Part shown: piece by piece, positions 48,195-57,413 of the stretch
Layout of the letters: every line of letters begins with the position of its first letter
Numbering within the stretch: position 1 is the first letter of the stretch
Assembly: GCF_046156175.1 (NCBI RefSeq)
Contig: NZ_JAYLVL010000003.1
Location: 372,001 to 436,000, forward strand
Direction: 5' to 3'
DNA length: 64,000 nt
Source: Lacisediminihabitans sp046156175
GTDB lineage: Bacteria > Actinomycetota > Actinomycetes > Actinomycetales > Microbacteriaceae
The notes under the pieces: generated by a model
Seen by the model: the letters and a program-made list of their open reading frames with translations, nothing else
The model's database searches: none
What the model was told of the DNA's origin: nothing
Translations under genes and position numbers: made by a program

Positions 48195-49313
48195 TCACTT
48201 CGTCGGACAGCTGAGCAGGCCGCTCGTACTCGAGCCGGCCTTGATCGCCTTCAGCGCGGCGAGGGAGTCGTCGAGCGTCTTGACCGCGAGCACCCGGATG
48301 CCGCTGGGGATGTGCCCGGTCACCTCGTCGCAGTTCGAATAGGGGGCGAGAAACCAGGTGGCGCCTGCGGCCCGAGCCCCGTAGAGCTTCTGGCGGATGC
48401 CTCCGATCGGCCCGACAACGCCAGCGCCGTCGATCGTGCCGGTGCCGGCGACTTTCGCTCCGCCGTTGAGCGTTCCCGGCGTCAATTTGTCGATGATGCC
48501 GAGAGCGAACATCTGGCCGGCGCTCGGTCCGCCCACGTTCTCGAGCTGGATCTTCACATCGAAGGGGTAGCTGTAGACGATGGCCGGGAAAATGCCGACG
48601 ATCGGCACGGAGTCCGATCCGCCGCTCATCTCCGGCGTCACCTTCACGGTCTCCTGTACTCCCCCGCGCTCGATGGCGATGTTCACGGGAGTGCCCGCGC
48701 CGGACTTGGCGATGATCGCGCGGAGACCGAGAACGCTGTCCGTGGCGTGGCCGTCGACACTGACGATCGTGTCGCCCTTCTGCAAAATGCCCGTCGATGG
48801 CGACTTGGGCGACAGTCCGCCCACCGTGAGGGAGGCGGGCAGGGTGTAGCCGAGATGAGTGAGGGCCGCGGCCACGGCATCCTTCTGGGAGTTCTGCATG
48901 TCGACCGTCGCCTGCGCGTTCGACTGTTCGACCGAGGTGCCCACCGGGTACACGGCATCCACCGGCAGCACGGCTTTGCTCGAGTCGAGGTAGGCCTGGG
49001 CCACCTCGAACCAGCTCGGCGGCTGCTCGCGGCTTCCGGCGATGTTCACCGTGAGCATGTCGAGCGCCCCGGCGGTCGCGTAGGTCTTCTGACCCGGGAT
49101 CTCGATCATCGGCACTTGCTTGCTGCCGTTGGCGACCGTGCCGAGGGTGTTGAAGACCGGTCCCGGCTGCTCGATCACGTAGGGCGCGGGAACCAGCGTG
49201 AAGGCGAGGGTGCCGAACACGGCGGCTCCGAGCAGGATCCAGCCCAGCACGGTGATGCGACGTCGGGCCGGAGATCGCCCCGGGCCCTGCCGGTCGTCGA
49301 TGAACAGTGCCAC
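48195..49313 (-). CDS. PDZ/Lon-like protease, YlbL type
   Basis: A 372-residue membrane-anchored protease. One N-terminal span (ITVLGWILLGAAVFGTLAF), a PDZ domain (~150-240: SPSTGILQKGDTIVSVDGHATDSV), and a Lon S16-like domain with NVGGPSAGQMFALGI (catalytic Ser) and GGIRQKLYGA (catalytic Lys). This Ser-Lys pair and layout match YlbL/Lon-like secreted proteases. GTG 49313 is set by AAGGA six bases upstream; the longer frame has no ribosome site. Confidence 0.92.
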   Translation of the reverse strand: MALFIDDRQGPGRSPARRRITVLGWILLGAAVFGTLAFTLVPAPYVIEQPGPVFNTLGTVANGSKQVPMIEIPGQKTYATAGALDMLTVNIAGSREQPPSWFEVAQAYLDSSKAVLPVDAVYPVGTSVEQSNAQATVDMQNSQKDAVAAALTHLGYTLPASLTVGGLSPKSPSTGILQKGDTIVSVDGHATDSVLGLRAIIAKSGAGTPVNIAIERGGVQETVKVTPEMSGGSDSVPIVGIFPAIVYSYPFDVKIQLENVGGPSAGQMFALGIIDKLTPGTLNGGAKVAGTGTIDGAGVVGPIGGIRQKLYGARAAGATWFLAPYSNCDEVTGHIPSGIRVLAVKTLDDSLAALKAIKAGSSTSGLLSCPTK

Positions 49314-49417
49314 CGGGGTCCTTTCTGTGGAGCTGTTCGCCACGGGCGCAGAGCAGCCTGACGCGACGAACTCGATACACACACCGCAAGCAGCGTGCAG
49401 CGGCTAGCGTAGTTGCC

Positions 49418-50797
49418 ATGCCTGAAGATTCGGCCCAGAACCCGGAAGACGAATTCCGCGACATGCTGAGCCAGTTCCTCTCCGGAAACGGAGACATCGA
49501 TCCCGCGCGCCTCGCCAGTGCTGCGGGGCTGCCGAACGACCCGGAGATGATCCGCAACCTCATCGGGCAACTGCAGAGCGCGATGCAGTCGAGCGGTGAC
49601 GGGATCAACTGGGATCTCGCTCTCGAGCAGGCGAAGACGCTGGCCGCGAAAGACGTCGTGGCCACCACCCCGGCCGATCGCTCGTCGCTAGAGCAGGCCT
49701 TCCACGTCGCGGCGCTCTGGCTCGACGAGGCGACCTACGTCTCCGAACTCACCTCCACCCCTCGTCTGATGTCGCGCACCGAGTGGATCACCGCCACGAT
49801 GCCGATCTGGACGCAACTGGCAGAACCCGTGGCGCTCAGCATCGCCAACTCGCTCACCCAGGTGCTGCGCGACCAGGCGCCAGAAGAGATGTCCGGAATG
49901 ATCGAAGGCGCATCCAAGCTGATGCGCAATGTCGGCGGCACTCTCTTCGCGATGCAGCTCGGCCAGGTCGTCGGGCAGCTCGCCGGCGAGGTCGTCTCCG
50001 GGGGCGACATCGGAATCCCGCTGCTGGGCGCGCTGACGGATTCGGACCAGCAGGCCGCGATCCTGCCGCAGAACGTCGCGGCGTTCGGTGCCGGGCTCGA
50101 CATCGAGCGTGACCAGGTTCAGCTCTACCTCGCGGTGCGGGAACTCGCCCACGCCCGGCTGTTCCGTCACGCGAAATGGCTGCGGCTGCAGCTGATGACC
50201 TCGATCACCGAGTTCGCCCAGGGCATCCGCATCGACACCGATCGACTCGAGCAGCTCGCCGCGGACTTCGATCCCTCCAACCCGGAAGAGCTGCGTGAGG
50301 CGATGGTGAGCGGAGCGCTCATCCCGCCGAAGTCCGAGTCGCAGCTCGCGGCCCTCGGGCGCCTCGAGACCGTCCTCGCCCTCATCGAAGGCTGGGTGGA
50401 TGTCGTGACCGCCCAGGCCACCGCCCGCCTGCCGAAGTCCGATGCCATCGCCGAGACCGTTCGCCGCAGGCGCGCTGCCAGCGGCCCGGCAGAATCCGCG
50501 TTCTCCACGCTCGTCGGGCTGGAGCTTCGGCCTCGCCGCCTGCGCGAGGCTGCGGCGATGTGGCAGAAGATCACCGACGAGGTCGGCGACGAGAAGCGCG
50601 ACTCGCTCTGGTCGCACCCCGACCTGCTTCCCGGTTCCGATGACATCGACGACCCGAGCGCGCTCATTGCGAGGCTCTCCGGACCGGATGTCTCGGCCGA
50701 TGACATCGACCAGGCGATCGAAGACCTGCTCAACGACGACCGTGACGATCGCCCGCACGAGGCCGACGACGGAACCGCCGAGGACCCGAAGCGCTGA
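49418..50797 (+). CDS. DUF2342/zincin-like protein of actinobacteria
   Basis: A 459-residue protein. An acidic N-terminal part (EDEFRDMLSQFLSGNGDIDP) leads into a helical domain with GQVVGQLAGEVVSGGDIGIPLL and YLAVRELAHARLFRHAKWLR, the family's (H)ExxH-like metal motif, here ELAHARLF. The family is annotated as zinc-dependent metalloprotease or coenzyme F420 biosynthesis-associated, but the function is not established. TAGCGT at 49405-49410 ends seven bases before the ATG: probably leaderless. Divergent from the YlbL-type gene. Confidence 0.88.
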   Translation: MPEDSAQNPEDEFRDMLSQFLSGNGDIDPARLASAAGLPNDPEMIRNLIGQLQSAMQSSGDGINWDLALEQAKTLAAKDVVATTPADRSSLEQAFHVAALWLDEATYVSELTSTPRLMSRTEWITATMPIWTQLAEPVALSIANSLTQVLRDQAPEEMSGMIEGASKLMRNVGGTLFAMQLGQVVGQLAGEVVSGGDIGIPLLGALTDSDQQAAILPQNVAAFGAGLDIERDQVQLYLAVRELAHARLFRHAKWLRLQLMTSITEFAQGIRIDTDRLEQLAADFDPSNPEELREAMVSGALIPPKSESQLAALGRLETVLALIEGWVDVVTAQATARLPKSDAIAETVRRRRAASGPAESAFSTLVGLELRPRRLREAAAMWQKITDEVGDEKRDSLWSHPDLLPGSDDIDDPSALIARLSGPDVSADDIDQAIEDLLNDDRDDRPHEADDGTAEDPKR

Positions 50798-50858
50798 CTG
50801 TCGGCGACCTGTGGATGGCGCGCGACGCCGGCGCACCGGTCGGGGCACCATTGCGTGC

Positions 50859-51638
50859 ATGGTCCTCAGACTCGATCCCCGCCTCCCGCTGATCTGGCGC
50901 ACCCCCCAGAGCCTTCAGTTCGGGCTGGACCATCCTCGCGTGGTGCTCGAGGCGGTCTCCCCCGCCGACGAGAGGGTGATCGCGGCGCTCGTCACGGGGG
51001 TGAGCGGCACGGGAGCCCGCATGATCGGCCGATCGGCGGGCCTGGACGACCCGGCCTTCGACGCCCTGATGCGCACCCTTGCGCCGGCGCTCGAACACCT
51101 GGCGCCGAGGCTGGGGCCCACCTCGGCGCTGGTCAGCGGCGACGGAGAGACCACGCGCCGCATCCGCGCCATGCTCGAGGCGGCCGGGATGGCCCTGATC
51201 CCCGACGAGCCGGACGCCGAACCCGAGATCGCGGTGATCGTGGCTCACTTCGTGATCGAACCGGAGGATCACGGCAGGTGGTTGCGCCGCGACATCCCTC
51301 ACCTCGCGGTGGTGATCGGCGACGAGACTGTGCGCATCGGTCCGATCATCCGACCGGGAGCCGGACCCTGTCTGCACTGCCTGGAACGCCATCACACGGA
51401 CGCCGATCCGGCCTGGCCTGCGATGGCCTCTCAACTCTGGCGTCGGCGCAGCGTTCTCGACTCATCCCTCGTCGCCCAGGAGGTCGCCACGACCGTGGCG
51501 CGCCTCGTGCTCGCACAGCGGGTCGTGCACCGCATCGAACCGCTGACATCGATCGAGATCGATGCGGCGACGGGCGACCGGATGCTGCGGGAGTGGCAGA
51601 CTCACCCGGACTGCGGCTGCGCCTCGCTCACCGCCTGA
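50859..51638 (+). CDS. Cyclodehydratase/ThiF-like zinc protein
   Basis: A 259-residue protein of the bacteriocin-cyclodehydratase/E1-like group common as a lone gene in actinobacteria. The C-terminal half holds HLAVVIGDETVRIGPIIRPGAGPCLHCLERHHTDADP and ends HPDCGCASL; two Cys pairs (CLHC and CGC) should bind zinc. A complete ThiF ATP-binding site (GxGGxG) is not visible in the first half, so catalysis is doubtful. No precursor peptide or partner gene is nearby. Confidence 0.78.
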   Translation: MVLRLDPRLPLIWRTPQSLQFGLDHPRVVLEAVSPADERVIAALVTGVSGTGARMIGRSAGLDDPAFDALMRTLAPALEHLAPRLGPTSALVSGDGETTRRIRAMLEAAGMALIPDEPDAEPEIAVIVAHFVIEPEDHGRWLRRDIPHLAVVIGDETVRIGPIIRPGAGPCLHCLERHHTDADPAWPAMASQLWRRRSVLDSSLVAQEVATTVARLVLAQRVVHRIEPLTSIEIDAATGDRMLREWQTHPDCGCASLTA

Positions 51639-53023
51639 GCCGTTCGCGGCACGACCCGCCTGGCCACCGCAACCGCCCCGACGGCGAACAGCACCGCGAT
51701 GCCGAAGCTGCCGGCGAAGGCGAGGGAGCCGCCGGAGGATCCCGCCCGGTCAAGAGCACCGAAGACGACCCCGGTGAGCGCGAGGGCGATGGCGGCGCCG
51801 AGAGAGTCCGAGATGGACAGCGCCGAGCTGTTGAAACCCTGCTCCGCGGTGCGCGAGAGACCCAGGGTCATGACGCTGGTGCGCGGGTAGACGAGCCCCA
51901 TGCCCCCGCCGCCGACCACCCAGCCCAGGATGATCACGGCCGGATTCAGATGAAGGGCAGCCGAGGCGAAGGCGACCATCACTGCCGCGAGCACCAGCCA
52001 CATGCCGACGCTCATTCCCGTCGCCGGGCGCAGGCGATCGCCGAGGTGACCCTGGAGCCAGGAGGTGCCCGACCAGGCCAGCGCCGATCCGGTGAGCGCG
52101 AGGCCGGCGAAGGTGGGCGAGAAGTCGTATTGCTGCACGAGGAGGTAGGGCAGGTAGACCTCGGCCCCGAGGAACGAGGCAGAGGCGAGGCCGCGCAGCA
52201 GGATGACGGTGGGCAGTCCACGGCGGGCGGTGAGCGTTCCGCGCGGCAGGAGCGGGCGTACCGCCACCACAGCCAGCTGCAGCGCCGCGAGCGGAACGAG
52301 AACGGCGGCGGGCCCGCCGATGTCGACCGACAGGTTGACCACGAGCACCGCGACCGCCGCGAGCACGGCCCACCCGACGCGACCGGGGTTCCACGCGGCC
52401 GTTCCGGGTTCCGGCGGCTGAAGTCGCAGCATCCGCGTCGCCGGGGTGAGCATGACAACGGCGACGACCACGAGCCCCACGACCCCGAGGAACACCCAGT
52501 GCCAACTCCAGAGCTGGGCGACGAGGCCGGCGATGAATGGCCCGATGAGCGAGGGCACGATCCAGGCGGCGGCGAAGCTGGCGAAGATGCGCGGCGTCAG
52601 CGCCGGCGGATACAGCCGGGCGACGACCACATAGAGCGCGACGGTCATCGCGCCGCTCCCGAACCCCTGCACGAGACGACCCGCGGCGAAGACACCGATG
52701 GTCGGCGCGCTTCCGGCGACGAGCAGACCGAGACCGAAGAGCGCGGCGGACACGTAGAGCGGCAGCACCGGTCCCGAACGATCGGACCAGTTGCCGGCGA
52801 TCACCATGCCGATCACGGCAGTGGAGAGCGGACCGGCGAAGGCGAGGGCGTAGAGGCTTGCACCGTCGAGATCCCGGCTGATGACCGGCATGATCGTGGT
52901 GACCGCGAGGGATTCGAAGGCCGCGAGGAAGACGAGCGCGCTGCTGCCGACGGTCACCCAGAGATAGCGGGCGCCGAAGATGCCCTCTCTTCCGTCGCGA
53001 CCGGTTCCCGCTACGCGGCTCAT
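51602..53023 (-). CDS. MFS transporter (multidrug-efflux-like)
   Basis: A 473-residue, 14-span-type major facilitator: VGSSALVFLAAFESLAVTTIMPVISRDL at span 1, GNWSDRSGPVLPLYVSAALFGLG (motif A variant), GRLVQGFGSGAMTVALYVVVARLYPP (motif C/antiporter). Drug:H+ antiporters such as LfrA/QacA share this order. ATG 53023 overlaps the helicase stop (ATGA). The 3' end overlaps the convergent cyclodehydratase-like gene by 37 bases. Confidence 0.9.
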   Translation of the reverse strand: MSRVAGTGRDGREGIFGARYLWVTVGSSALVFLAAFESLAVTTIMPVISRDLDGASLYALAFAGPLSTAVIGMVIAGNWSDRSGPVLPLYVSAALFGLGLLVAGSAPTIGVFAAGRLVQGFGSGAMTVALYVVVARLYPPALTPRIFASFAAAWIVPSLIGPFIAGLVAQLWSWHWVFLGVVGLVVVAVVMLTPATRMLRLQPPEPGTAAWNPGRVGWAVLAAVAVLVVNLSVDIGGPAAVLVPLAALQLAVVAVRPLLPRGTLTARRGLPTVILLRGLASASFLGAEVYLPYLLVQQYDFSPTFAGLALTGSALAWSGTSWLQGHLGDRLRPATGMSVGMWLVLAAVMVAFASAALHLNPAVIILGWVVGGGGMGLVYPRTSVMTLGLSRTAEQGFNSSALSISDSLGAAIALALTGVVFGALDRAGSSGGSLAFAGSFGIAVLFAVGAVAVARRVVPRTAQAVSEAQPQSG

Positions 53024-54708
53024 GCGAGTCCGGCGAGAAAGCGGGAAGCGCGGCGGTCGGGTCCGCGGCCGGATGAGCCGGACGACCACGACAGGTGCAG
53101 GCGGCGGCGGGCGCGCGTGATGCCGACGTAGAGCAGGCGACGCTCCTCTTCGACGGCTCGTTCCGTCTTCGCGTAGGTGATCGGCAGGTAGCCGTCGCTC
53201 AGCCCGACGAGGTACACGGTGTCCCACTCGAGCCCCTTCGCGGAATGCAGGGTCGCGAGGGTGACCGCGGCCATCGTCGGCTCATGCTGGCTGGCCGCAC
53301 GCTCGAAGAGCTCGTCGACGAACGACCTGAGCGACGTGCCATCGGCGGATGCCTCGGCCAGCCCCATCAGCGCGTTCAGGGATTCCCAGCGATCCCGCAC
53401 CGCACCGCGCACCTCGGGGGCGTCCTGGGTCCAGCCGAGGGAACGCAGCACGTCGCTGACCGTCTTGAAGAGGGGTTCGCGCGTCGCGCCGACGACCGCG
53501 CCCTTCAGCATCATCAGCGCCTGCTTCACTTCTTGCTGTTCGAAGAAGCGGGTTCCCCCGCGCAGTTGGAAACTCACCCCGGCGTCGGCGAGGGCCGCCT
53601 CGAGCGGCGCGGACTGCACGTTGATGCGGAACAGGATGGCGATGTCCTGCGGACGAGCCCCACCCGCGATCGCCGCGGCAACCTGGTCCGCGATCGCCCG
53701 GGCCTCGGCCACCTCGCTCGGAAAGCTCGTGACCGTTGGCGCGGCCTTCGCCGCCGCCTCCGGGGTACCGGTCGAGGCTCGAAGGGCCAATGCTCCGGGG
53801 CGACCGCGCATCAGCTGGTTCGCCAGGCCGACGATGGGCGGGCTCGACCGGTAGTTCTGTTCGAGCCTGACGACCGCGGCCTCGCGAAAGCGAGTGGGGA
53901 ATCCCAGGAGGAAGTCGGCGGATGCGCCGGCGAAGGAGTAGATCGTCTGGCTCGCGTCGCCGACGACGCAGAGATCCTGCCGGTCGCCGAGCCAGAGATC
54001 GAGAAGCGACTGCTGCAGCGGCGAGACGTCCTGGTATTCATCGACGACGAAGAAGCGGTACTGCTCGCGCACCTGCTGGGCGACCCGCGGTTCGGCCTCG
54101 ATCATGCCGGCGGTTGCGAGCAACACGTCCTCGAAGTCGAGCTGGCGGCGCTCATCCTTCACCGATTCGTAGGCGCGATGGATGGCGACCATCTTGTCGG
54201 CGTCGAGGGCCGAGGGCAGCACGCGCTGAGGCAACACCGCCGCGTACTGGTCGAGCGTGAGACGGGACACCTTGCGCCACTCGATCTCCGCGGCGAGGTC
54301 GCGGAGCGTCGCCGTGTCGAGTTTGAGTCGGAGCGTCTCGGCGGCCTGGGCGATCACGCGGCCCTTGCTGTCGAGCAGCCGCGGCATCTGGCCGCCGATC
54401 ACCTCCGGCCAGAAGTGGCCGAGCTGGGAGAGAGCCGTGGCGTGGAAGGTGCGCGCCGCGACGCCGGTGGCCCCGAGCTGGCGCAGCCGCCCCCGCAGCT
54501 CCGCCGCAGCCCGGGAGGTGAAGGTGAGCGCCATGATCCGGTCGGGGGCGTAGACCCCGGTCGCGACTCCGTAGGCGATGCGATGCGTGATGGCGCGAGT
54601 CTTGCCGGTGCCGGCCCCGGCGAGCATGCACAGCGGACCGAGCAGGGTCTCTGCGGCGATGCGCTGCTCGTCATCGAGGGCTTCGAGCAGTGATTCGGCG
54701 GAGCTCAC
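53020..54708 (-). CDS. UvrD/Rep-family ATP-dependent DNA helicase
   Basis: A 562-residue superfamily 1A helicase. Walker A LAGAGTGKTRAITHRIAYG, motif Ia LTFTSRAAAEL, Walker B FFVVDEYQDVSPLQQ, motif III VVGDASQTIYSFAGA, motif IV RLEQNYRSS, motif V TLHSAKGLEWD and motif VI YVGITRARRRLHLS are all present. It resembles mycobacterial UvrD2 but lacks the C-terminal HRDC and Cys4 domains, so it may be a minimal form. GTG 54708 overlaps the nudC stop (GTGA); GTG 54711 is also possible. Confidence 0.92.
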   Translation of the reverse strand: MSSAESLLEALDDEQRIAAETLLGPLCMLAGAGTGKTRAITHRIAYGVATGVYAPDRIMALTFTSRAAAELRGRLRQLGATGVAARTFHATALSQLGHFWPEVIGGQMPRLLDSKGRVIAQAAETLRLKLDTATLRDLAAEIEWRKVSRLTLDQYAAVLPQRVLPSALDADKMVAIHRAYESVKDERRQLDFEDVLLATAGMIEAEPRVAQQVREQYRFFVVDEYQDVSPLQQSLLDLWLGDRQDLCVVGDASQTIYSFAGASADFLLGFPTRFREAAVVRLEQNYRSSPPIVGLANQLMRGRPGALALRASTGTPEAAAKAAPTVTSFPSEVAEARAIADQVAAAIAGGARPQDIAILFRINVQSAPLEAALADAGVSFQLRGGTRFFEQQEVKQALMMLKGAVVGATREPLFKTVSDVLRSLGWTQDAPEVRGAVRDRWESLNALMGLAEASADGTSLRSFVDELFERAASQHEPTMAAVTLATLHSAKGLEWDTVYLVGLSDGYLPITYAKTERAVEEERRLLYVGITRARRRLHLSWSSGSSGRGPDRRASRFLAGLA

Positions 54709-55688
54709 CACTGCCGACGGTCGGCGATGGGACCGCCGTACCAGTGTTCGATGATCGCCCGGGCAATGGAGGTATGGCCGGGAAGGCCGATGTCATCGAG
54801 GGATTCCGTGAGCTCGTCGCGGCTGAACCAGCGCAGATCGAGGATCTCCGCGCCATCCGGCGTGAGGATCGACTCCAGGGCCGGATCGACCCGGGCCATG
54901 AAGCCGAGCATCAGCGAGGCCGGGAACGGCCACGGCTGCGATCCCAGATAGACGGGATCGACCACACGGATGCCCGACTCCTCGAACACCTCGCGCGCGA
55001 CCGCACTCTCGAGCGACTCCCCCGGCTCGACGAAACCGGCGAGGAGAGAGTAGCGATTGGCCGGCCACATCGCGTTGTGACCGAGCAGGATCCGGTCTTC
55101 GGCATCGACGATCCCCACGATGATGGCGGGATCGGTGCGGGGGAACACCTCGCGCCCGCTCTCGGTGTCGGTGCGCACCCAGCCACCCTGGCCGGAGACG
55201 GTCGCCATGCCGGTGCGCGGGGAGAAGGGGTGCGAGTCGTGCCAGTTGGCGAGCGCGAGCGCGGCGGTGAACAGTCCGGCGTCGCGATCGCTGAAGGTGC
55301 TGCCGAGTGCTCGGAGATCGCCCCACCGCTCGGACTCCGGCGACGCGAAGGACGCCGCGGCGGCGTCGTCCACGATCACGGCGACCACCGGATCATCCGG
55401 CGAGTCCGATCCGACCGAACGTCCCAGGTACAACCGGAGTGCGGAATCGACTTCGGCATCGTGGGGCAGAAGGTCGAGCGCGCCACTCGGGTCGAGCAGC
55501 GCCTTGCCCTTCCAGAGCACGAGCTGAAGCATCCGCGGATCGCGACGAAGGGATTCGAACAGGTCGGGGTCGCTGCGCGAGAGATAGTCGCGGTCGAGGC
55601 CGTGGCGCGAGAGCGGCAACGCCGACACGGGGAGGGGGGAGAGATAGGACGGCGAACCAGCGTCTGTAGACACAGGGTCGATTGACAT
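54705..55688 (-). CDS. nudC: NAD+/NADH diphosphatase (NudC) without the zinc ligands
   Basis: A 327-residue Nudix hydrolase that should split NAD(H) to NMN(H) and AMP. The Nudix box is GFVEPGESLESAVAREVFEESGI, with the NudC-specific array GSQPWPFP 17 residues later. The central segment that in NudC carries four zinc cysteines (FCxxCG...) reads PFSPRTGMATVSGQGGWVRT here, with none of the cysteines. ATG 55688 is internal to a longer open frame; its divergent neighbour starts at 55768. Confidence 0.92.
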   Translation of the reverse strand: MSIDPVSTDAGSPSYLSPLPVSALPLSRHGLDRDYLSRSDPDLFESLRRDPRMLQLVLWKGKALLDPSGALDLLPHDAEVDSALRLYLGRSVGSDSPDDPVVAVIVDDAAAASFASPESERWGDLRALGSTFSDRDAGLFTAALALANWHDSHPFSPRTGMATVSGQGGWVRTDTESGREVFPRTDPAIIVGIVDAEDRILLGHNAMWPANRYSLLAGFVEPGESLESAVAREVFEESGIRVVDPVYLGSQPWPFPASLMLGFMARVDPALESILTPDGAEILDLRWFSRDELTESLDDIGLPGHTSIARAIIEHWYGGPIADRRQW

Positions 55689-55767
55689 GGGGCACCAATC
55701 ATCGAAGGGGGCGGGAAAGGCGTGGCGTTCGGCACCGGCCGCCGGAGGACGACCTACCCTGTGAGGT

Positions 55768-56763
55768 ATGGCCAGATCCCATCTCACTCTAGCCGCGCTC
55801 GCAACCTCGGCTGTTGCCGGACTCGATGTCGCTCAGGCCAGTGGTTTCGGGTCGGGTACCCATGGCGATTTCGAGTCGGCGCTGCTGACCACACGCGACG
55901 GCGCGCACTGGATCATCCGTGTTCCCACCTCTGAGCGCGCGGAAGCCGAGCAGTCGGCAGACCTCGTCTCCCTGCGCGCGCTGAGCACCGGCGTGCGCGC
56001 CCGCCTGCCGTTCGCCGTGTCGAACTACGCGGGCCAGACGCCGATCGGCGGCACCCGTGCCGTCGTCTACGACTTCGTCTACGGGTCTCCCGTCGATCTC
56101 GCCGCGATCTCCGAGGGCAGCCCTCTCGCCCCGTCTCTCGGTCGAGCCATCGCCGCGATCCACACCCTTCCGACCAGCTTCGTCGCGGACGCCGGTCTTC
56201 CCGTGCTCAGCCCCGCGGAGATCCTGCGCTCGACGATCACCATCATGGATCGGGCGAGCGCGACGAACCTGGTGCCCGCCGCGCTGCTCGGCCGGTGGGA
56301 GAAGGCCACCGAAGACGGTCCGCTCTGGCAGTTCGCACCCACCGTGATTAACGGCGGACTCTCGGCTGAATCCTTCCTCAGCTCCGACGACGAGGTCACC
56401 GGACTGCTCGGCTGGCAGTCGTTGAGCATCGGGGATCCGGCGCGCGACCTGTACTGGCTCCTCGGCGCCCGAGGCGGATATGTCGCCGAGGCCGCCTTCG
56501 ATGCGTACAACGAGGCGCGCGGATCGAGCGACCGCCAGGTGAAGCATCGCGCCATGCTCTATGCCGAGCTCGAGATCGCCAAGTGGTTGCTTCACGGCAC
56601 CCAGGAACGCAGCACCGAAATCGTGGATGATGCGGTGCAGATGCTGCACGGCCTGGTCGACACCGTGCAGAACGACCTCGACCAGACCCTCAGCCACAAC
56701 ACCATGCCGGTGATGGCCGTTGATGAGGTCGAGGCCATGCTGGATCGCGACCAGCGCTCCTGA
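55768..56763 (+). CDS. Aminoglycoside-phosphotransferase-fold protein with degenerate catalytic site
   Basis: A 331-residue protein of the APH/macrolide phosphotransferase fold: N-terminal lobe (SGFGSGTHGDFESALLTTRDGAHWIIRVP), hinge VVYDFVYGSPVDL, then VINGGLSAESFL and GLLGWQSLSIGDPARDLYWLL. In active kinases these read HGDxxxxN and IDW; here His/Asp are replaced by Asn/Gly and the Mg-binding Asp by Gly, so it is probably a pseudokinase. Conserved as a neighbour of nudC/uvrD in actinobacteria. Divergent from nudC, 79 bases apart. Confidence 0.82.
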   Translation: MARSHLTLAALATSAVAGLDVAQASGFGSGTHGDFESALLTTRDGAHWIIRVPTSERAEAEQSADLVSLRALSTGVRARLPFAVSNYAGQTPIGGTRAVVYDFVYGSPVDLAAISEGSPLAPSLGRAIAAIHTLPTSFVADAGLPVLSPAEILRSTITIMDRASATNLVPAALLGRWEKATEDGPLWQFAPTVINGGLSAESFLSSDDEVTGLLGWQSLSIGDPARDLYWLLGARGGYVAEAAFDAYNEARGSSDRQVKHRAMLYAELEIAKWLLHGTQERSTEIVDDAVQMLHGLVDTVQNDLDQTLSHNTMPVMAVDEVEAMLDRDQRS

Positions 56764-56785
56764 GCCTGCCCGGCGGGTGTCTCCG

Positions 56786-57352
56786 CTAGGGCGTGGTTCC
56801 CGCGGGTCCGCTGCCGGCTCCGGCGCCGCCGCCCGGACGCCCCCCGAAGCCGCGAGCACCCTCAGAGACACTGGTGGCGGCGATGTCGCCGTTCGAGCCG
56901 GCCGCACCGATCACCGTCACGGTCTGCCCGGCCTTGAGCGCAGACAACGTCGTGGTGGAGGTCTTGCTGACCCGCGTGGTTCCCGAGGTGGTGACCGTCT
57001 TCGTCGTGCCGTCCTGGGCCTTGAGCACCATGGTCGTGCCGGAGATCGAGACGATCGTGCCCGAGGTGAAACCACCAGCGGCGAACCCGGGGCCGCCGGC
57101 GCCCCCGGTGCCTCCGGCTCCCCCAGCTCCCCCGTTCGGCCCCCGGGAGAATCCGCCCGCCGCGGCACCCTGGGCGGAGGAGGCGGTGGCGTGCCCGATG
57201 AGCACCCCTCCGAACAGCCCGACAACCAGTACCGCGACGAGCGCGAGCGTCGGAGTCAGCCACTTGCGACGGGGTGCCGGGGCGGCGATCTTCGCCGCCG
57301 GTTCGCTCGGCGGCAACGCGGGTGGTGGGGTGGAGTCAAAATCGTTCGACAT
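56786..57352 (-). CDS. Membrane-anchored DUF5666-like protein with Gly-rich segments
   Basis: A 188-residue protein: Pro/Ala-rich N-terminus, one span (LTPTLALVAVLVVGLFGGVLIGHA), a Gly-rich linker (RGPNGGAGGAGGTGG), and a beta domain TSGTIVSISGTTMVLKAQDG ... ALKAGQTVTVIGAAGSNGDIAATSV, the pattern of DUF5666 OB-like domains, ending in another Gly-rich tail. AAGGA five bases before ATG 57352. Last gene of the MacAB-like operon (61-base gap); the MacA-like protein has the same Gly-rich tail, which suggests they interact. Confidence 0.8.
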   Translation of the reverse strand: MSNDFDSTPPPALPPSEPAAKIAAPAPRRKWLTPTLALVAVLVVGLFGGVLIGHATASSAQGAAAGGFSRGPNGGAGGAGGTGGAGGPGFAAGGFTSGTIVSISGTTMVLKAQDGTTKTVTTSGTTRVSKTSTTTLSALKAGQTVTVIGAAGSNGDIAATSVSEGARGFGGRPGGGAGAGSGPAGTTP

Positions 57353-57413
57353 GGGATCCTTCTTCTCTGGTCTGGCTAGGTGGTCGTGCTGTGTGGTCTG
57401 GCGGTGTGGCGGG

